In this document: piece after piece, positions 8,373-16,229 of the stretch
Layout of the letters: every line of letters starts with the position of its first letter
Position numbering within the stretch: the first letter of the stretch is position 1
Source of the DNA: a virus
IMG/VR virus record: IMGVR_UViG_3300034111_001022
Span: 1-56,372 of that record
Length of the DNA stretch: 56,372 nucleotides
Strand: one strand, 5' to 3'
The notes under the pieces: generated by a model
The model's database searches: none
Told to the model about the DNA's origin: nothing
The model's input: the letters and a program-made list of their open reading frames with translations, nothing else
Made by a program: the position numbers and the translations under genes

Positions 8373-9914
8373 CTACACAGCGTACGGATTACTTCTTTCT
8401 TTTGGTGGCGCTTGTCCGTACTCAACCTGGTTGCCGTCGATGCTCAGCATGCGCGTGTCACGCAAGTAAATCAACGCCTGCGTCATGCTGTCGACCATGT
8501 CGTCGTGCTCGCCGTTAGGGAAGATCATCAGCTCGTGCATCATCGCGTCTGTCCACGCCGGTGCGCGGCCTGGGTTCTTCTTCGACTCAGGCAAGTACAC
8601 CAGGCCAGACTCAAGCAAGGGCGCAACCGCGTGAACGCGTGTCACCTTGTCTGCGCGACCAGGGTTGTACGGATGGCAAGGCACACCGCTGCGACGCAAG
8701 TCTTGCATAAGACTTATGCCCGATCCCTTCTCCTCGATCAGCACCACGTCGACCGTCTTGTCCTTGTCGCCGTACTTGGACCGGTACTCGTCGCCCATCT
8801 TCTTACGCAGGTCAGGGTAACCGAGGTGCTCCTTCCAACAGTCAAGCAGCACGACCGCCTTGCCGCCCTCGGTGTTGATCACGCCCCAGGTGCTGCAGGC
8901 CGTTGGGTCGTTCTGTGTCTTCTCGGTGAAGGCCGTGTCGTAAGACTGCACAACGTACATGAGCTTAGGTAACGGCTTATCTGCTGGCAGCAGCTTGAAC
9001 CAGTCACGCTTGATGATACCACCAGCGGCCGGTGACGGACGTTGCTGCAACTGGCCAGACGTGCCGTACTCGCCAAGCTGTACCTTCAGCTCGTCAATCT
9101 CTTTCATGCCGAAGCGACCCTTCCACAGCAGCTCACCGTCCTCGGTGCGTGGGTCGTAGTTGCCTAGCGTGGTCTTGCTGCGTCGACCCTTCTCGAACTG
9201 AGCTGGCAAGCAGAGGTGATCCCAGCCGCCCTGTCTGAGTATGTGGCCAGAGAGGTCGTTCTCGTGCAGCCGTTGCATCACGATCACCTTGCAGCCGGTC
9301 TTTGGATTGTTGAGACGCGTGCTCATCGCCTGGTCCCACCACTCAAGCGTGGACTCGCGCATCGTGTCTGACTGCGCCTCCATCGAGTTGTGCGGGTCAT
9401 CGACAACCAGCACGTCACCGCCGTGGCCAGTGGTCGACGCGCCAACAGAGGTCGCGAACCGGTAGCCGGACTTGTCGTTCTCGAAGAAGGTCTTAGCGTT
9501 CTGGTCACCAGTCAGCGCGAACCTGTGGCCCCAGCGCTCTTGGAACCAGGGCGACTCGATCAGTCGGCGGCACTTGAGTGAGTCACGCACCGACAGACTG
9601 ATCGCGTACGAGGCGAACAGCCAACGGAACTGCGGCTGCGTCATCCACACCCACACCGGCCACATCACAGCGACCTGTATCGACTTCATGTGCCGAGGTG
9701 GCACGTTGATGAGCAGGTTGCGTATCTCGCCGCGCGTGACGGCCTCCAGGTGCTCGGAGATGGTATCGAGGTGCCAGTTGCCGATGTAAGGCGTGCCAGG
9801 CTCGATGACGTGCCAGGCCATCTTAGTGAACTCGCTCAATGACCGCTCAGCGCGGCGCCTGTCGTGCTCAAGCTGGATGTCCCGCAGCGGGATCACGTTG
9901 GACATGTCAATCAT
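8373..9914 (-). CDS. terL: Terminase large subunit
   Basis: A 513-aa packaging ATPase/nuclease. Walker A-like NVPPRHMKS is at 70-78 and Walker B DVLVVDD at 167-173. The RNase H-like nuclease has acidic residues in SYDTAF (D326), IEEKGSG (E394/E395) and HDDMVDS (D471/D472). It pumps DNA through the portal and cuts the concatemer. It overlaps the small subunit by 4 nt and starts at 9914 (an internal ATG at 9905 is an alternative), with AAGGTGGT upstream. The motif set is complete, so it should be active. Confidence 0.96.
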   Translation of the reverse strand: MIDMSNVIPLRDIQLEHDRRRAERSLSEFTKMAWHVIEPGTPYIGNWHLDTISEHLEAVTRGEIRNLLINVPPRHMKSIQVAVMWPVWVWMTQPQFRWLFASYAISLSVRDSLKCRRLIESPWFQERWGHRFALTGDQNAKTFFENDKSGYRFATSVGASTTGHGGDVLVVDDPHNSMEAQSDTMRESTLEWWDQAMSTRLNNPKTGCKVIVMQRLHENDLSGHILRQGGWDHLCLPAQFEKGRRSKTTLGNYDPRTEDGELLWKGRFGMKEIDELKVQLGEYGTSGQLQQRPSPAAGGIIKRDWFKLLPADKPLPKLMYVVQSYDTAFTEKTQNDPTACSTWGVINTEGGKAVVLLDCWKEHLGYPDLRKKMGDEYRSKYGDKDKTVDVVLIEEKGSGISLMQDLRRSGVPCHPYNPGRADKVTRVHAVAPLLESGLVYLPESKKNPGRAPAWTDAMMHELMIFPNGEHDDMVDSMTQALIYLRDTRMLSIDGNQVEYGQAPPKERSNPYAV

Positions 9915-10444
9915 ACGTCGGTCACCACCTTAAGACCATCTAGGCTCTCGTCTGAGGCCTTCGCGGTTAGTCTGAGGTACTCGGCTAGCTCGTCATCAGT
10001 TAAGCGGCTCAGCTTGATCTCACTAGCCAGCGAGCCGTTGATGTTGATGTTCTTGCTCTCGACCTTGTCAACGTAGAGGCCGCTGACCTTCCCTCGTAGC
10101 ATCTCGCCGTTGATGGCAGCAGAGTACTGATCCTTGGCTGCAGCGAGGTCACTCAGCTGGCCCAACTTGATTAGGTGCTCTTCGAGTGTGATCTGCACCT
10201 TCTTGATCACAGGAGCGCGTAGCTCGGCAATCCTTGCAATTAGCTTGGGTTTTGACATGAGCTCATTTGCAGCTCGATAAATGGTTGAATCCTTGTAGCG
10301 ACTGGTGTCGTAGGCCGCTCTGTAGGCATCTGACTGGTTGTTGCCCCTGACAATGTTCTGACAGAAGACCTCCTCTTGCGCGGTAAGACCGCTTGGCATT
10401 AGCGCCTTTGACGCTGTCTTGCGTGACTCACTTACTTCACTCAT
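9911..10444 (-). CDS. terS: Terminase small subunit
   Basis: A 177-aa DNA-recognition subunit of the packaging motor. The N-terminal half has the Terminase_2-type pattern: LTAQEEVFCQNIV, then N-Q-S-D-AYRAAY, then an 'A-ELMSKPKLIARIAELR' helix pair forming the HTH region (about 20-80). The C-terminal half is helical and ends in an acidic segment. It overlaps TerL (ATGA) and the upstream HTH gene, so the three are co-translated. The assignment is strong from pattern and position. Confidence 0.9.
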   Translation of the reverse strand: MSEVSESRKTASKALMPSGLTAQEEVFCQNIVRGNNQSDAYRAAYDTSRYKDSTIYRAANELMSKPKLIARIAELRAPVIKKVQITLEEHLIKLGQLSDLAAAKDQYSAAINGEMLRGKVSGLYVDKVESKNININGSLASEIKLSRLTDDELAEYLRLTAKASDESLDGLKVVTDV

Positions 10445-10695
10445 GCTTTAAGCCCTGACAAATGTTCGATCGTGAGTGTAAACCCTTCTCGTCTTGCGAT
10501 GTGCATAATCTCTATCCAGTACTTCTGCGGGATGTGACCGTCTGTGCCCTTCATGATCTTAGGATACGTCCATCGAGTGATCGTGCTCGGACTGATACCA
10601 AGCTTCTTGGCCAGTGAGCGATTGCTCTTGAACTTAGCTAGGACCGTGGCCGCCGGCTTTTTGTTCATTAGGTGACTGTACTCTTCGTTGCCCAT
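10441..10695 (-). CDS. HTH DNA-binding regulator at the head of the packaging operon
   Basis: An 84-aa protein from the ATG at 10695 (an upstream TTG at 10716 would add 7 residues). A helix-turn-helix is visible in 'SNRSLAKKLGISPSTITRWTYPKI' (about 25-48), of the Cro/YdaS kind. It is the first gene of the minus-strand late operon and overlaps TerS by 4 nt. It sits beside a degenerate copy of the early operator (10736-10756), so it is a good candidate to bind the GTGTTG/CAACAC operator family and balance early against late transcription. Which HTH protein binds which operator is inference. Confidence 0.75.
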   Translation of the reverse strand: MGNEEYSHLMNKKPAATVLAKFKSNRSLAKKLGISPSTITRWTYPKIMKGTDGHIPQKYWIEIMHIARREGFTLTIEHLSGLKA

Positions 10696-10699
10696 TTGC

Positions 10700-10760
10700 G
10701 TTCCAATAATATTCAACAGCGAGTAGTCTAAACTAGTTGTGCGTTTTACTCAACATACAA
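10700..10760 (-). promoter_or_regulatory. Candidate promoter of the packaging operon with operator-like repeat
   Basis: On the minus strand TTGAGT (-35), a 17-bp spacer and TAGACT (-10) precede the HTH/terminase operon. The -35 lies inside bases 10736-10756, which match 17 of 21 positions of the operator core of the three early modules (GTTG...CTCAACAT against GTGTTG...CTCAACAC). A repressor of the early promoters could therefore also act here. The -10 match is imperfect (4 of 6). Confidence 0.5.
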
Positions 10761-10830
10761 AAGCATTTTAAATAAAATTAGCCTTGAAACCTAGTCATAG
10801 TGTCATCGTTAAAAATAATTAAAAATAATT

Positions 10831-10910
10831 GAAAATAAGTGTTGCGTTTTTCTCAACACTCTGTATAATCGTTTCTGTGGTTGGGCAACACAATAAAACT
10901 AAAAGGACTA
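10831..10910 (+). promoter_or_regulatory. Early promoter/operator module, copy 1
   Basis: TTGCGT (10842-10847), a 16-bp spacer and a perfect TATAAT (10864-10869). The -35 is embedded in an inverted repeat, GTGTTG (10839-10844) to CAACAC (10854-10859). A third half-site, CAACAC, lies at 10886-10891 in the leader. It is followed by the shared ribosome cassette AAAAGGACTAAACAAAATG. Two AAAAATAATT repeats just upstream (10811-10830) could be an UP element. The layout is nearly identical to copies at 11403 and 22341. Confidence 0.85.
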
Positions 10911-10916
10911 AACAAA

Positions 10917-11099
10917 ATGAACGAAGATGAATACACAAACTACGGTACCGAACAAGATCGAGTGGATCAATACACTTACGTTTACGGCGCCGAAAGAACA
11001 GACTCTCAATGGATTCTTTCACCGTACGACACTTGGGAACGCAACCCACACTACACAGGCCCAGATCAGGGTCATCCAGAAGACGATTACGACGATTAA
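10917..11099 (+). CDS. Small acidic early protein, unknown
   Basis: A 60-aa acidic, Tyr- and Asp-rich protein (MNEDEYTNYGTEQD...DDYDD), the first product of early promoter copy 1. The ATG at 10917 is set by AAAAGGA upstream. Strongly acidic small early proteins can be DNA mimics or inhibitors of host enzymes, but nothing in the sequence proves this. I do not recognise a family. Confidence 0.7.
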   Translation: MNEDEYTNYGTEQDRVDQYTYVYGAERTDSQWILSPYDTWERNPHYTGPDQGHPEDDYDD

Positions 11100-11104
11100 T
11101 TAAA

Positions 11105-11122
11105 TAGGGCCTTCGGGCCCTA
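11105..11122 (+). terminator. UUCG-tetraloop hairpin between early genes
   Basis: TAGGGCC-TTCG-GGCCCTA forms a perfect 7-bp stem with the very stable UUCG loop, right after the first early gene. No T run follows, and the next gene's ribosome site (CAAGGAG) starts within a few bases. It is therefore more likely an mRNA processing or stability element, or a partial attenuator, than a full terminator. Confidence 0.55.
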
Positions 11123-11137
11123 CTCAAGGAGATTAAA

Positions 11138-11401
11138 ATGAACAGCAAACTAAAAAGAAAAGCAAACCAAATAACTAACCGTTTCCCTGGCGTGTGGCTA
11201 AAAGACGGTGAAGACTTTAACGGCAGCACGAACGCGCTATGGTCTGGCGAGGGCTCAGAGATCAACGGCAACTACGCGTTTGACTACTACGGCTTTCGTG
11301 ACACGATGGGCGTGCACCCAGAGTTGTTTGAGTACCTACACAAGATAGGCCTACACTCTGAATGGTACGATAGCGGTACAGTTTTAATTTATGTAAATTA
11401 A
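11138..11401 (+). CDS. Small early protein, unknown
   Basis: An 87-aa protein with a basic N-terminus (MNSKLKRKANQ) followed by an aromatic-rich, probably mixed alpha/beta body with 'YAFDYYGFRD' and a C-terminal strand. The ATG at 11138 follows AAGGAGATTAAA. It ends exactly where early promoter copy 2 begins, so the two units are separately promoted. No family is recognised. Confidence 0.7.
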   Translation: MNSKLKRKANQITNRFPGVWLKDGEDFNGSTNALWSGEGSEINGNYAFDYYGFRDTMGVHPELFEYLHKIGLHSEWYDSGTVLIYVN

Positions 11402-11402
11402 T

Positions 11403-11482
11403 TGAAAATAAGTGTTGCGTTTCTCTCAACACTCTGTATAATGACTTCTGTGGTAGGACAACACAATAAAACTAAAAGGACT
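11403..11482 (+). promoter_or_regulatory. Early promoter/operator module, copy 2
   Basis: The same architecture as copy 1: TTGCGT (11415-11420), a 16-bp spacer, TATAAT (11437-11442), inverted repeat GTGTTG (11412-11417)/CAACAC (11427-11432) and leader half-site CAACAC (11459-11464), then AAAAGGACTAAATAAAATG. Conservation spans about 85 bases including the leader, with differences mainly around the start region and loop. Confidence 0.85.
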
Positions 11483-11489
11483 AAATAAA

Positions 11490-11774
11490 ATGACAAATCT
11501 AGCTAAACTTCAAGCAACAACTCAAATCGACCAACTAGGCATCTTGTTAGCTCAAATCGCTGACCTTGAGGCACAGGCCGAGATCATCAAGAACGAACTT
11601 AAATCAAACGAAGGCGTTATTGAGGGCGACCTCTTCCGTGGTGTTGTAACACTGTCAGAAAGAAAGACAGTAGACAACAAGGCAGTATTCATCGCTGCTG
11701 ACGTACCAGCTGAGTTAATCGCTAAGTACACAAAGACAACAGCTGTTATTACCTTAAAAGTAACTTCACGCTAG
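11490..11774 (+). CDS. Small early protein with N-terminal coiled coil
   Basis: A 94-aa protein. Residues about 8-42 form a heptad-like helix (IDQLGILLAQIADLEAQAE...) and the rest is a small beta-rich domain (DLFRGVVTLSERKTV, AVITLKVTSR). It is the first gene after early promoter copy 2 and is followed after 9 nt by the SprT-like gene. The shape suggests an oligomeric binding protein. No function can be assigned. Confidence 0.7.
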   Translation: MTNLAKLQATTQIDQLGILLAQIADLEAQAEIIKNELKSNEGVIEGDLFRGVVTLSERKTVDNKAVFIAADVPAELIAKYTKTTAVITLKVTSR

Positions 11775-11783
11775 GAGTCAATC

Positions 11784-12242
11784 ATGAAACTATCAAGCGC
11801 AACTAAAATAGCTACGACACTAATGAAAGAACATGGCTTGTTGACCCAAGGTTGGAAGTTCACTTACGACAGAGCCGTTCGCAGGTTCGGCTGCTGCAAC
11901 TACAGCAACAAGACAATCAGCTTAAGCAAACACCTGGTAGAGCTTAACGATGAAAAGCAAATGATTGACACCATGCTGCATGAGATTGCTCACGCGTTGG
12001 TTGGCAAGGGCCACGGCCACAATCGTACCTGGCAGCGTCAGGCTGTAAGCATCGGCTGCAGTGGAACTAGATGCTACGGCAGCGAGGTTGTTAAGCCAAA
12101 AGCTAAGTACAAGCTTACCTGCCCTAACTGTGACCGCGTAACAACTCGATCAAAGCTTCGCAGCGGACTTGCTTGTGGTGCCTGCTGCAGACAATACAAC
12201 GGCGGAAAATACTCTGCTGCTTACCAATTTATAGTTCACTAA
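11784..12242 (+). CDS. SprT-like zinc metalloprotease
   Basis: A 152-aa protein with the zincin motif HEIAH (66-70) followed by the third ligand region GHGHNRTW (76-83), then a C-terminal zinc ribbon of CPNC (113-116) and CGAC (131-134). This is the SprT/Spartan-like layout, whose eukaryotic relatives cut proteins crosslinked to DNA. The role in phage is not established; it could clear host DNA-bound proteins during early infection. It sits in the early operon from promoter copy 2, with a ribosome site of AGGAGTCAATC. All key residues are present. Confidence 0.88.
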   Translation: MKLSSATKIATTLMKEHGLLTQGWKFTYDRAVRRFGCCNYSNKTISLSKHLVELNDEKQMIDTMLHEIAHALVGKGHGHNRTWQRQAVSIGCSGTRCYGSEVVKPKAKYKLTCPNCDRVTTRSKLRSGLACGACCRQYNGGKYSAAYQFIVH

Positions 12243-12252
12243 GGAGAACATC

Positions 12253-12465
12253 ATGACAACATCAACACAAACAACTTGGACCCCATACGACGCCTCAGCG
12301 TGCGTGGAAGGCTTCGACGGCGAAGAACACGATCAGGACACAATCATCTCAGCCTGGCAGTACCTACTCGACACCGGACTCGTCTGGCAGCTGCAAGGTT
12401 GGTACGGCCGTACCGCTACTCAACTGATCGAAGCCGGCTACATCATCCCACCAGCCACACACTAG
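12253..12465 (+). CDS. Small phage protein of the DUF7417 type
   Basis: A 70-aa protein whose middle 'AWQYLLDTGLVWQLQGWYGRTATQLIEAG' matches a small family common in phage early regions. The N-terminus is Thr-rich and acidic. The function of the family is unknown. It lies 11 nt after the SprT-like gene with an AAGGAGAACATC ribosome site. Confidence 0.75.
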   Translation: MTTSTQTTWTPYDASACVEGFDGEEHDQDTIISAWQYLLDTGLVWQLQGWYGRTATQLIEAGYIIPPATH

Positions 12466-12475
12466 GGACTACATC

Positions 12476-12829
12476 ATGACTAAAGACGAAGCATTAAAGA
12501 TGGCGATTGAAGCGTTAGAAAAGTCATTAGACTACATAGAAGAAGAAACCATTGAGTCTATTTATATAAGGCAATCACTTGGATATTCAATCAACGCTTG
12601 CAAAGAAGCACTAGAACAACCAGCGCAAGAATCTGTGGAATACTTGGGTGCGTTACCAAATGTAGATGGTTCAGTAAATCTTTATTTCAAAAAAGACCAA
12701 TGGCAAGGATTAACGGATGATGAAGATAATGCAATCATTAAAAAGATTTGGATATGGGGCAATGATTTCCCTTATGAAAAATACAGAATTGCTATTGAAC
12801 AAGCATTAAAGCAGAAGAACTTTAACTAG
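12476..12829 (+). CDS. Hypothetical acidic protein
   Basis: A 117-aa acidic protein with two helical ends and a middle strand region; the N-terminus reads MTKDEALKMAIEALEKS. Base composition is richer in A+T than the genes just before it, which hints at separate acquisition. It is the last gene of the early unit before a convergent terminator. The fragment 'DEALK-AIEALE' and 'IEQALKQ' is common in short phage proteins of unknown role. Confidence 0.7.
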   Translation: MTKDEALKMAIEALEKSLDYIEEETIESIYIRQSLGYSINACKEALEQPAQESVEYLGALPNVDGSVNLYFKKDQWQGLTDDEDNAIIKKIWIWGNDFPYEKYRIAIEQALKQKNFN

Positions 12830-13028
12830 GGGTGCGGTGCTCGGTTATTCTTATACTACTTAAATGTGTAATGTGTGTGTGTTTTATGTCTGTACCAACT
12901 CTAAAATATACACACTCATTTCTCATATGAATACTTTTTACTATTTAACTGATAACCGATATCTAAAATAAAAAATATATAATAAAAACAAAGAATTAAA
13001 TAGGGGCGCGGTTAGGGGCGCAGTTGCA
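12830..13028. other. AT-rich non-coding stretch, possible replication origin
   Basis: About 200 bases with no ORF. It holds a TG/CA-rich part (12868-12912) with long alternating GT, an inverted pair CGGTTAT (near 12853)/ATAACCG (near 12953), then a strongly A+T-rich tract (12960-13000), then two copies of GGGGCGC-[AG]-GTT next to the terminator. A melted AT tract with flanking repeats beside the primase/helicase gene would suit an origin. This is inference only. Confidence 0.35.
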
Positions 13029-13057
13029 AAAAAGGGCGCGGTCACTGCGCCCTTTTT
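13029..13057. terminator. Bidirectional intrinsic terminator
   Basis: AAAAAGGGCGC (13029-13039), a 7-nt loop and GCGCCCTTTTT (13047-13057) form a perfect 11-bp stem with A/T tails on both sides. It lies between the convergent plus-strand early unit and the minus-strand primase gene, so it can end transcription from both directions. Confidence 0.9.
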
Positions 13058-13059
13058 AC

Positions 13060-15507
13060 TTAGAATTCTACCTTTTCTAAAAATCCACCACTTTTGTTGC
13101 TGTGAAAGTCTCGCACGATGTTTTTTACCTCCGTCACTCGTGGGTCATCGACCGCGCCCCTAATCCACACATAATGATGCCCATCGTTGTAGATCTTTAT
13201 CTTACGTCCAGGGATGGGTGAGTACCCCATCTCAGACAAGATAATAGAGGCCGTCCTATTCTTAGGTAGCTCGCCGCCCTGGCCCAAGACAACCTTATTC
13301 ATCCAGGTAACATCAACAATCTTATCGTTAATAACCTCGCAGTTGTTGTTGCTGATAGCGTCGTCGATTAGATCCCAATCAGGCGACACGCTCAAGGCTT
13401 TCATCTCGCGCTTGGCCCCGGTGTCCGGCGCACGTCCGCTAGGATCAAAGCTGTCGGCAATCTTCCTGTTAAGCAAGAACCTAGCGATAGCGTCTGGACG
13501 ACGACGCGTGTTAGCGAACAGGTCGTCGAAGTACTCGCGGGCTTTCTCACGGCCACCGAAGGCGTCGAACAACTCCTCCTCGCTCTGTATCCTAGAGAAC
13601 ATAGCGCAATAGCGGCGCTCACCGTCGCCCAAGGGCACGGCGTCCTTGTGGTTAGTCAGCAGCAAGTACGACGTGAAGTTAGGCACGGTCCGATGATCGC
13701 GGCCCTTCTCCTCGATCTGAATGGTCGAGTTCGATATGATCGGCTTCAACTTGTCCAGTATCTCGTACTTGTTAGTGCCGGCGATACGGATCTCTTCGAC
13801 GACCGTCACGATAGAGCCGTGAGCCCAGCCGGTGAATCGGCCAGAGATGGCCTGCGTGTCTAGCGACCGAACATTGCTGCCGAGCAGCTCCTCGAAGACG
13901 TTACCGAAGTAACTCTTGCCGGTACCAGGTGCACCCTGCAGCAGCATCGCCCAGCCCACGCGCTTGCCTGGGTTCTGATAGATGTAGGCCATCCAATCTA
14001 GTAACAGGTCCTGCTCGTACTGCGACTCAAGCGTGAAGGCGACGTGCTTCAAGAACATGTCGACCACCATCTGACCGTCGTCGTCAATCGTCTCGCATGG
14101 GCTGACGCCCTTGGGTGAGTACGAGTTCATCATGCGCTTGTGCTCGTACGTGAAGAACTTACCGGCAGCGGGGAAGAACATAACGTCCACCACGGTCTGA
14201 AGGTTGTAGTTAACCAATGCAAGCTGTGAGGCCTGACGCTCGGCAGCCAAGCACTCAGGCTCGCGGTCGAACTTAGCGTTGAAGGCCTCGCGCTTGATCA
14301 TGTAGTCGGCCACGTCAGCGTTAGCGAACGAGCAGGTGTTCTCGACGTAGACCCAAGGGTCCAGCCAGTCCGGCTGCACGACGGTGTTAGCCCTGGCGAC
14401 GCGAGAGGCCTGCATCTCTTTGGTGATGGCGCCCTTGGCGACCTTGTTAATCTTACCGAAGTGATCAGCGAGCTCACTCACGACACCGGACCGGTAGACC
14501 GGCGGTAGGACGTGGTCGCTCATGGCGGTGATCTTGTCCTTGAACTTCTGGTACTCGTCGAAGGTGGCGACCTTCGAGGCCTCAAGCAGCAAGGTCTCGA
14601 ACATGTTATCCACAGCCACGACGCCGCCGGCCTCTTTGACCCAGTGCATGATAGAGGCGAACGTGATGGGCGACTCGGCGCCACCGAACGACTGCCACTT
14701 GGGAGCCATCTCTGCCTCATCGAACCGATCACTGTCAGCGCTGGACCAGGCGACCCAACGCTCAAAGCCTGCGGCCGAGCCTTGGAACTGATGAAAGAGC
14801 GCCATCCCTACCTTGACCCAAGTGTCGTACGGGGCCTGGGTAGGGTCGAGCGCGGACAGGTAGGCGTCGACCATCTCAGGTGTGATGTCGAGCGGCTGGT
14901 TGGCGAGCGCGGAGCTGAGCTCATCGAGCTCGTCGTCTGAAGAGTCTACCGTGACGTGTCTCTCGACGCCGTGTATGACGTCGGGCACGAGTAGCTCGTC
15001 GCCCTCTTGCGTCATGGACCAGTGATCACCGCCCTCAGGGTGCTGAGGCAAGAACATAGCCTGGTTAGGCACGGAGGAGCACTTGTCGAAGGCCTCGAAG
15101 GGGATGGTCGTGCCCAGCATGAAGTTAATCGCCAGCGCGCGGTACTCGTCAGGCGTGACCTCACGGCTGAGCGGGAGCACAACGCGGATGCGTGGGCGCT
15201 TGCTGTCGTGACGGTAGCTTGAGTAGGCGACGAAGGTGCCGCGAATGCTTATCTCTAAGTCAAACGCCAGATCGTCAATCGTGCCAACGTAGCCGTCGAT
15301 GTCTAGGACCATCAGCGTACGGGCGATCATGAACTCTTCCTTGCGCACGTCACCGCTGTAGTATCCACCGACCAAGTACTTGCCGCCCTTCTTATCGGCG
15401 ACCGCGTGAGTCGATAGCTGCTTCATTATATGTTGCCAACCGCGAACGACGGCGGCTACCTTATTACTCGATTCTGTCTTACCAATCGAGAGCTTGTATG
15501 TTTTCAT
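13060..15507 (-). CDS. Primase-helicase (AEP-type primase, PriCT-2, SF3/DUF5906 helicase)
   Basis: An 815-aa replication protein from the ATG at 15507 (a TTG at 15519 would add four residues). The N-terminal archaeo-eukaryotic primase-like region has LDIDG (about 67-71) and PRIRVVLPL. A PriCT-2-like helical domain covers about 200-295. The C-terminal D5/DUF5906-like helicase has Walker A GAPGTGKS (about 520-527), a hydrophobic Walker B ending VVEE, and a conserved 'LLTNHKDAVPL-DGERR' sensor/arginine region. It primes and unwinds phage DNA. It is on the minus strand inside the early plus-strand block, downstream of the Cro-like gene, and ends in a shared terminator. Confidence 0.9.
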   Translation of the reverse strand: MKTYKLSIGKTESSNKVAAVVRGWQHIMKQLSTHAVADKKGGKYLVGGYYSGDVRKEEFMIARTLMVLDIDGYVGTIDDLAFDLEISIRGTFVAYSSYRHDSKRPRIRVVLPLSREVTPDEYRALAINFMLGTTIPFEAFDKCSSVPNQAMFLPQHPEGGDHWSMTQEGDELLVPDVIHGVERHVTVDSSDDELDELSSALANQPLDITPEMVDAYLSALDPTQAPYDTWVKVGMALFHQFQGSAAGFERWVAWSSADSDRFDEAEMAPKWQSFGGAESPITFASIMHWVKEAGGVVAVDNMFETLLLEASKVATFDEYQKFKDKITAMSDHVLPPVYRSGVVSELADHFGKINKVAKGAITKEMQASRVARANTVVQPDWLDPWVYVENTCSFANADVADYMIKREAFNAKFDREPECLAAERQASQLALVNYNLQTVVDVMFFPAAGKFFTYEHKRMMNSYSPKGVSPCETIDDDGQMVVDMFLKHVAFTLESQYEQDLLLDWMAYIYQNPGKRVGWAMLLQGAPGTGKSYFGNVFEELLGSNVRSLDTQAISGRFTGWAHGSIVTVVEEIRIAGTNKYEILDKLKPIISNSTIQIEEKGRDHRTVPNFTSYLLLTNHKDAVPLGDGERRYCAMFSRIQSEEELFDAFGGREKAREYFDDLFANTRRRPDAIARFLLNRKIADSFDPSGRAPDTGAKREMKALSVSPDWDLIDDAISNNNCEVINDKIVDVTWMNKVVLGQGGELPKNRTASIILSEMGYSPIPGRKIKIYNDGHHYVWIRGAVDDPRVTEVKNIVRDFHSNKSGGFLEKVEF

Positions 15508-15533
15508 TGGAGTGTCCAATCTATTAATTGTTT

Positions 15534-15737
15534 TTATAGGTCCGCTGACTCGCTAGGTGCTACAATATCCAGCGCCTTAAAGCGGCCCTTAGTGATGCGT
15601 TCAATCTCAATCGCTCGACGGGCAGGCAAGCCACCCGTGGCTAACCACTGACTGACGGCGCCCTGCGTTACCTCTAGCGCGTCGGCCATCTTGTCCTGTG
15701 TACCGAAGTACGCGACCAACTCTATCAACTTACTCAT
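15534..15737 (-). CDS. Cro/YdaS-like repressor
   Basis: A 67-aa protein that is essentially one helix-turn-helix domain: 'GTQDKMADALEVTQGAVSQWLATGGLPARRAIEIERIT' (12-49), the Cro/YdaS pattern. It lies just upstream of the primase gene (26 nt) and divergent from the recombination operon, with two palindromic operators between. By analogy with Cro it likely binds them and controls both directions. The sequence-to-operator match is inferred from position. Confidence 0.85.
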   Translation of the reverse strand: MSKLIELVAYFGTQDKMADALEVTQGAVSQWLATGGLPARRAIEIERITKGRFKALDIVAPSESADL

Positions 15738-15845
15738 TATGATTTACCCTTTAGTTAATTTACCCAAATATATTAGCACAAGTAATATTAGCTGTGGTAA
15801 TATTATTTTGCAACACATCACTTAAAACATAAAAGGAAAACTAAA
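15738..15845. promoter_or_regulatory. Divergent control region with two palindromic operators
   Basis: Two operator copies: TTAGC-ACA-AGTAA (15773-15785) and TTAGC-TGT-GGTAA (15788-15800), the second inside a longer AATATTA...TAATATT palindrome (15784-15804). Their centres are 15 bp apart. Each TAATAT doubles as a -10 hexamer: rightward at 15798-15803 for the recombination operon, leftward for the Cro-like gene. The -35 hexamers are weak. A leader CAACAC half-site (15811-15816) recalls the other operator family. The rightward gene uses AAAAGGAAAACTAAAATG. Confidence 0.75.
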
Positions 15846-16229
15846 ATGTCACTAGAAGATAACATCAAAGAGCTAACCCTAGCCATCCACCGCCTTACTG
15901 TAGCGCTAGACGTTACAACCGCGAGCGTAACGCCGGCACCGACCGAGACCGTCTACGAGGTAGAGCTAACGGCCCCGGCGCCTAAGAAGCCTAAGGCCGA
16001 GCTTAAGGTTGTACAGAACGATCCGCCGGCAGCCGAGAAGGTCAAAGATACACCAGAGCAAACGCACGACAAGCTAAAGGCGCTGTGCCTGGACCTAGTG
16101 CGCAAAGACCCAGCGAACAGAGACAAGATTAAGGCAGTGATCTCTAGCTTTGGCGCCACCTTGGTGAGCGACGTCGCAGCCGACAAGCTACCATCATTGG
16201 CTAAGCAGCTATTGGAGCTAGGAGCATGA
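15846..16229 (+). CDS. Hypothetical protein of the recombination operon
   Basis: A 127-aa protein: a short N-terminal helix (SLEDNIKELTLAIHRL), a Pro/Ala/Thr/Lys-rich linker (about 30-70), and a C-terminal helical domain (HDKLKALCLDLVRKDPANRDKIKAVISSFG...). The linker-plus-helical-domain plan resembles adaptor proteins. It overlaps the DUF2800 gene by 4 nt (ATGA), so it probably acts with that nuclease and the DUF2815 protein. The function is unknown. Confidence 0.75.
   Translation: MSLEDNIKELTLAIHRLTVALDVTTASVTPAPTETVYEVELTAPAPKKPKAELKVVQNDPPAAEKVKDTPEQTHDKLKALCLDLVRKDPANRDKIKAVISSFGATLVSDVAADKLPSLAKQLLELGA

Noticed and set aside
8331-8972. 213-aa plus-strand ORF opposite the terminase gene
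   Set aside because: It is antisense to well-conserved terminase codons, Val/Arg/His-rich, has no ribosome site in context, and the same kind of open frame occurs opposite other GC-richer genes here. A shadow.
14512-14940. 142-aa plus-strand ORF opposite the primase/helicase
   Set aside because: Antisense to conserved PriCT-2-type sequence, no SD, no domain pattern.
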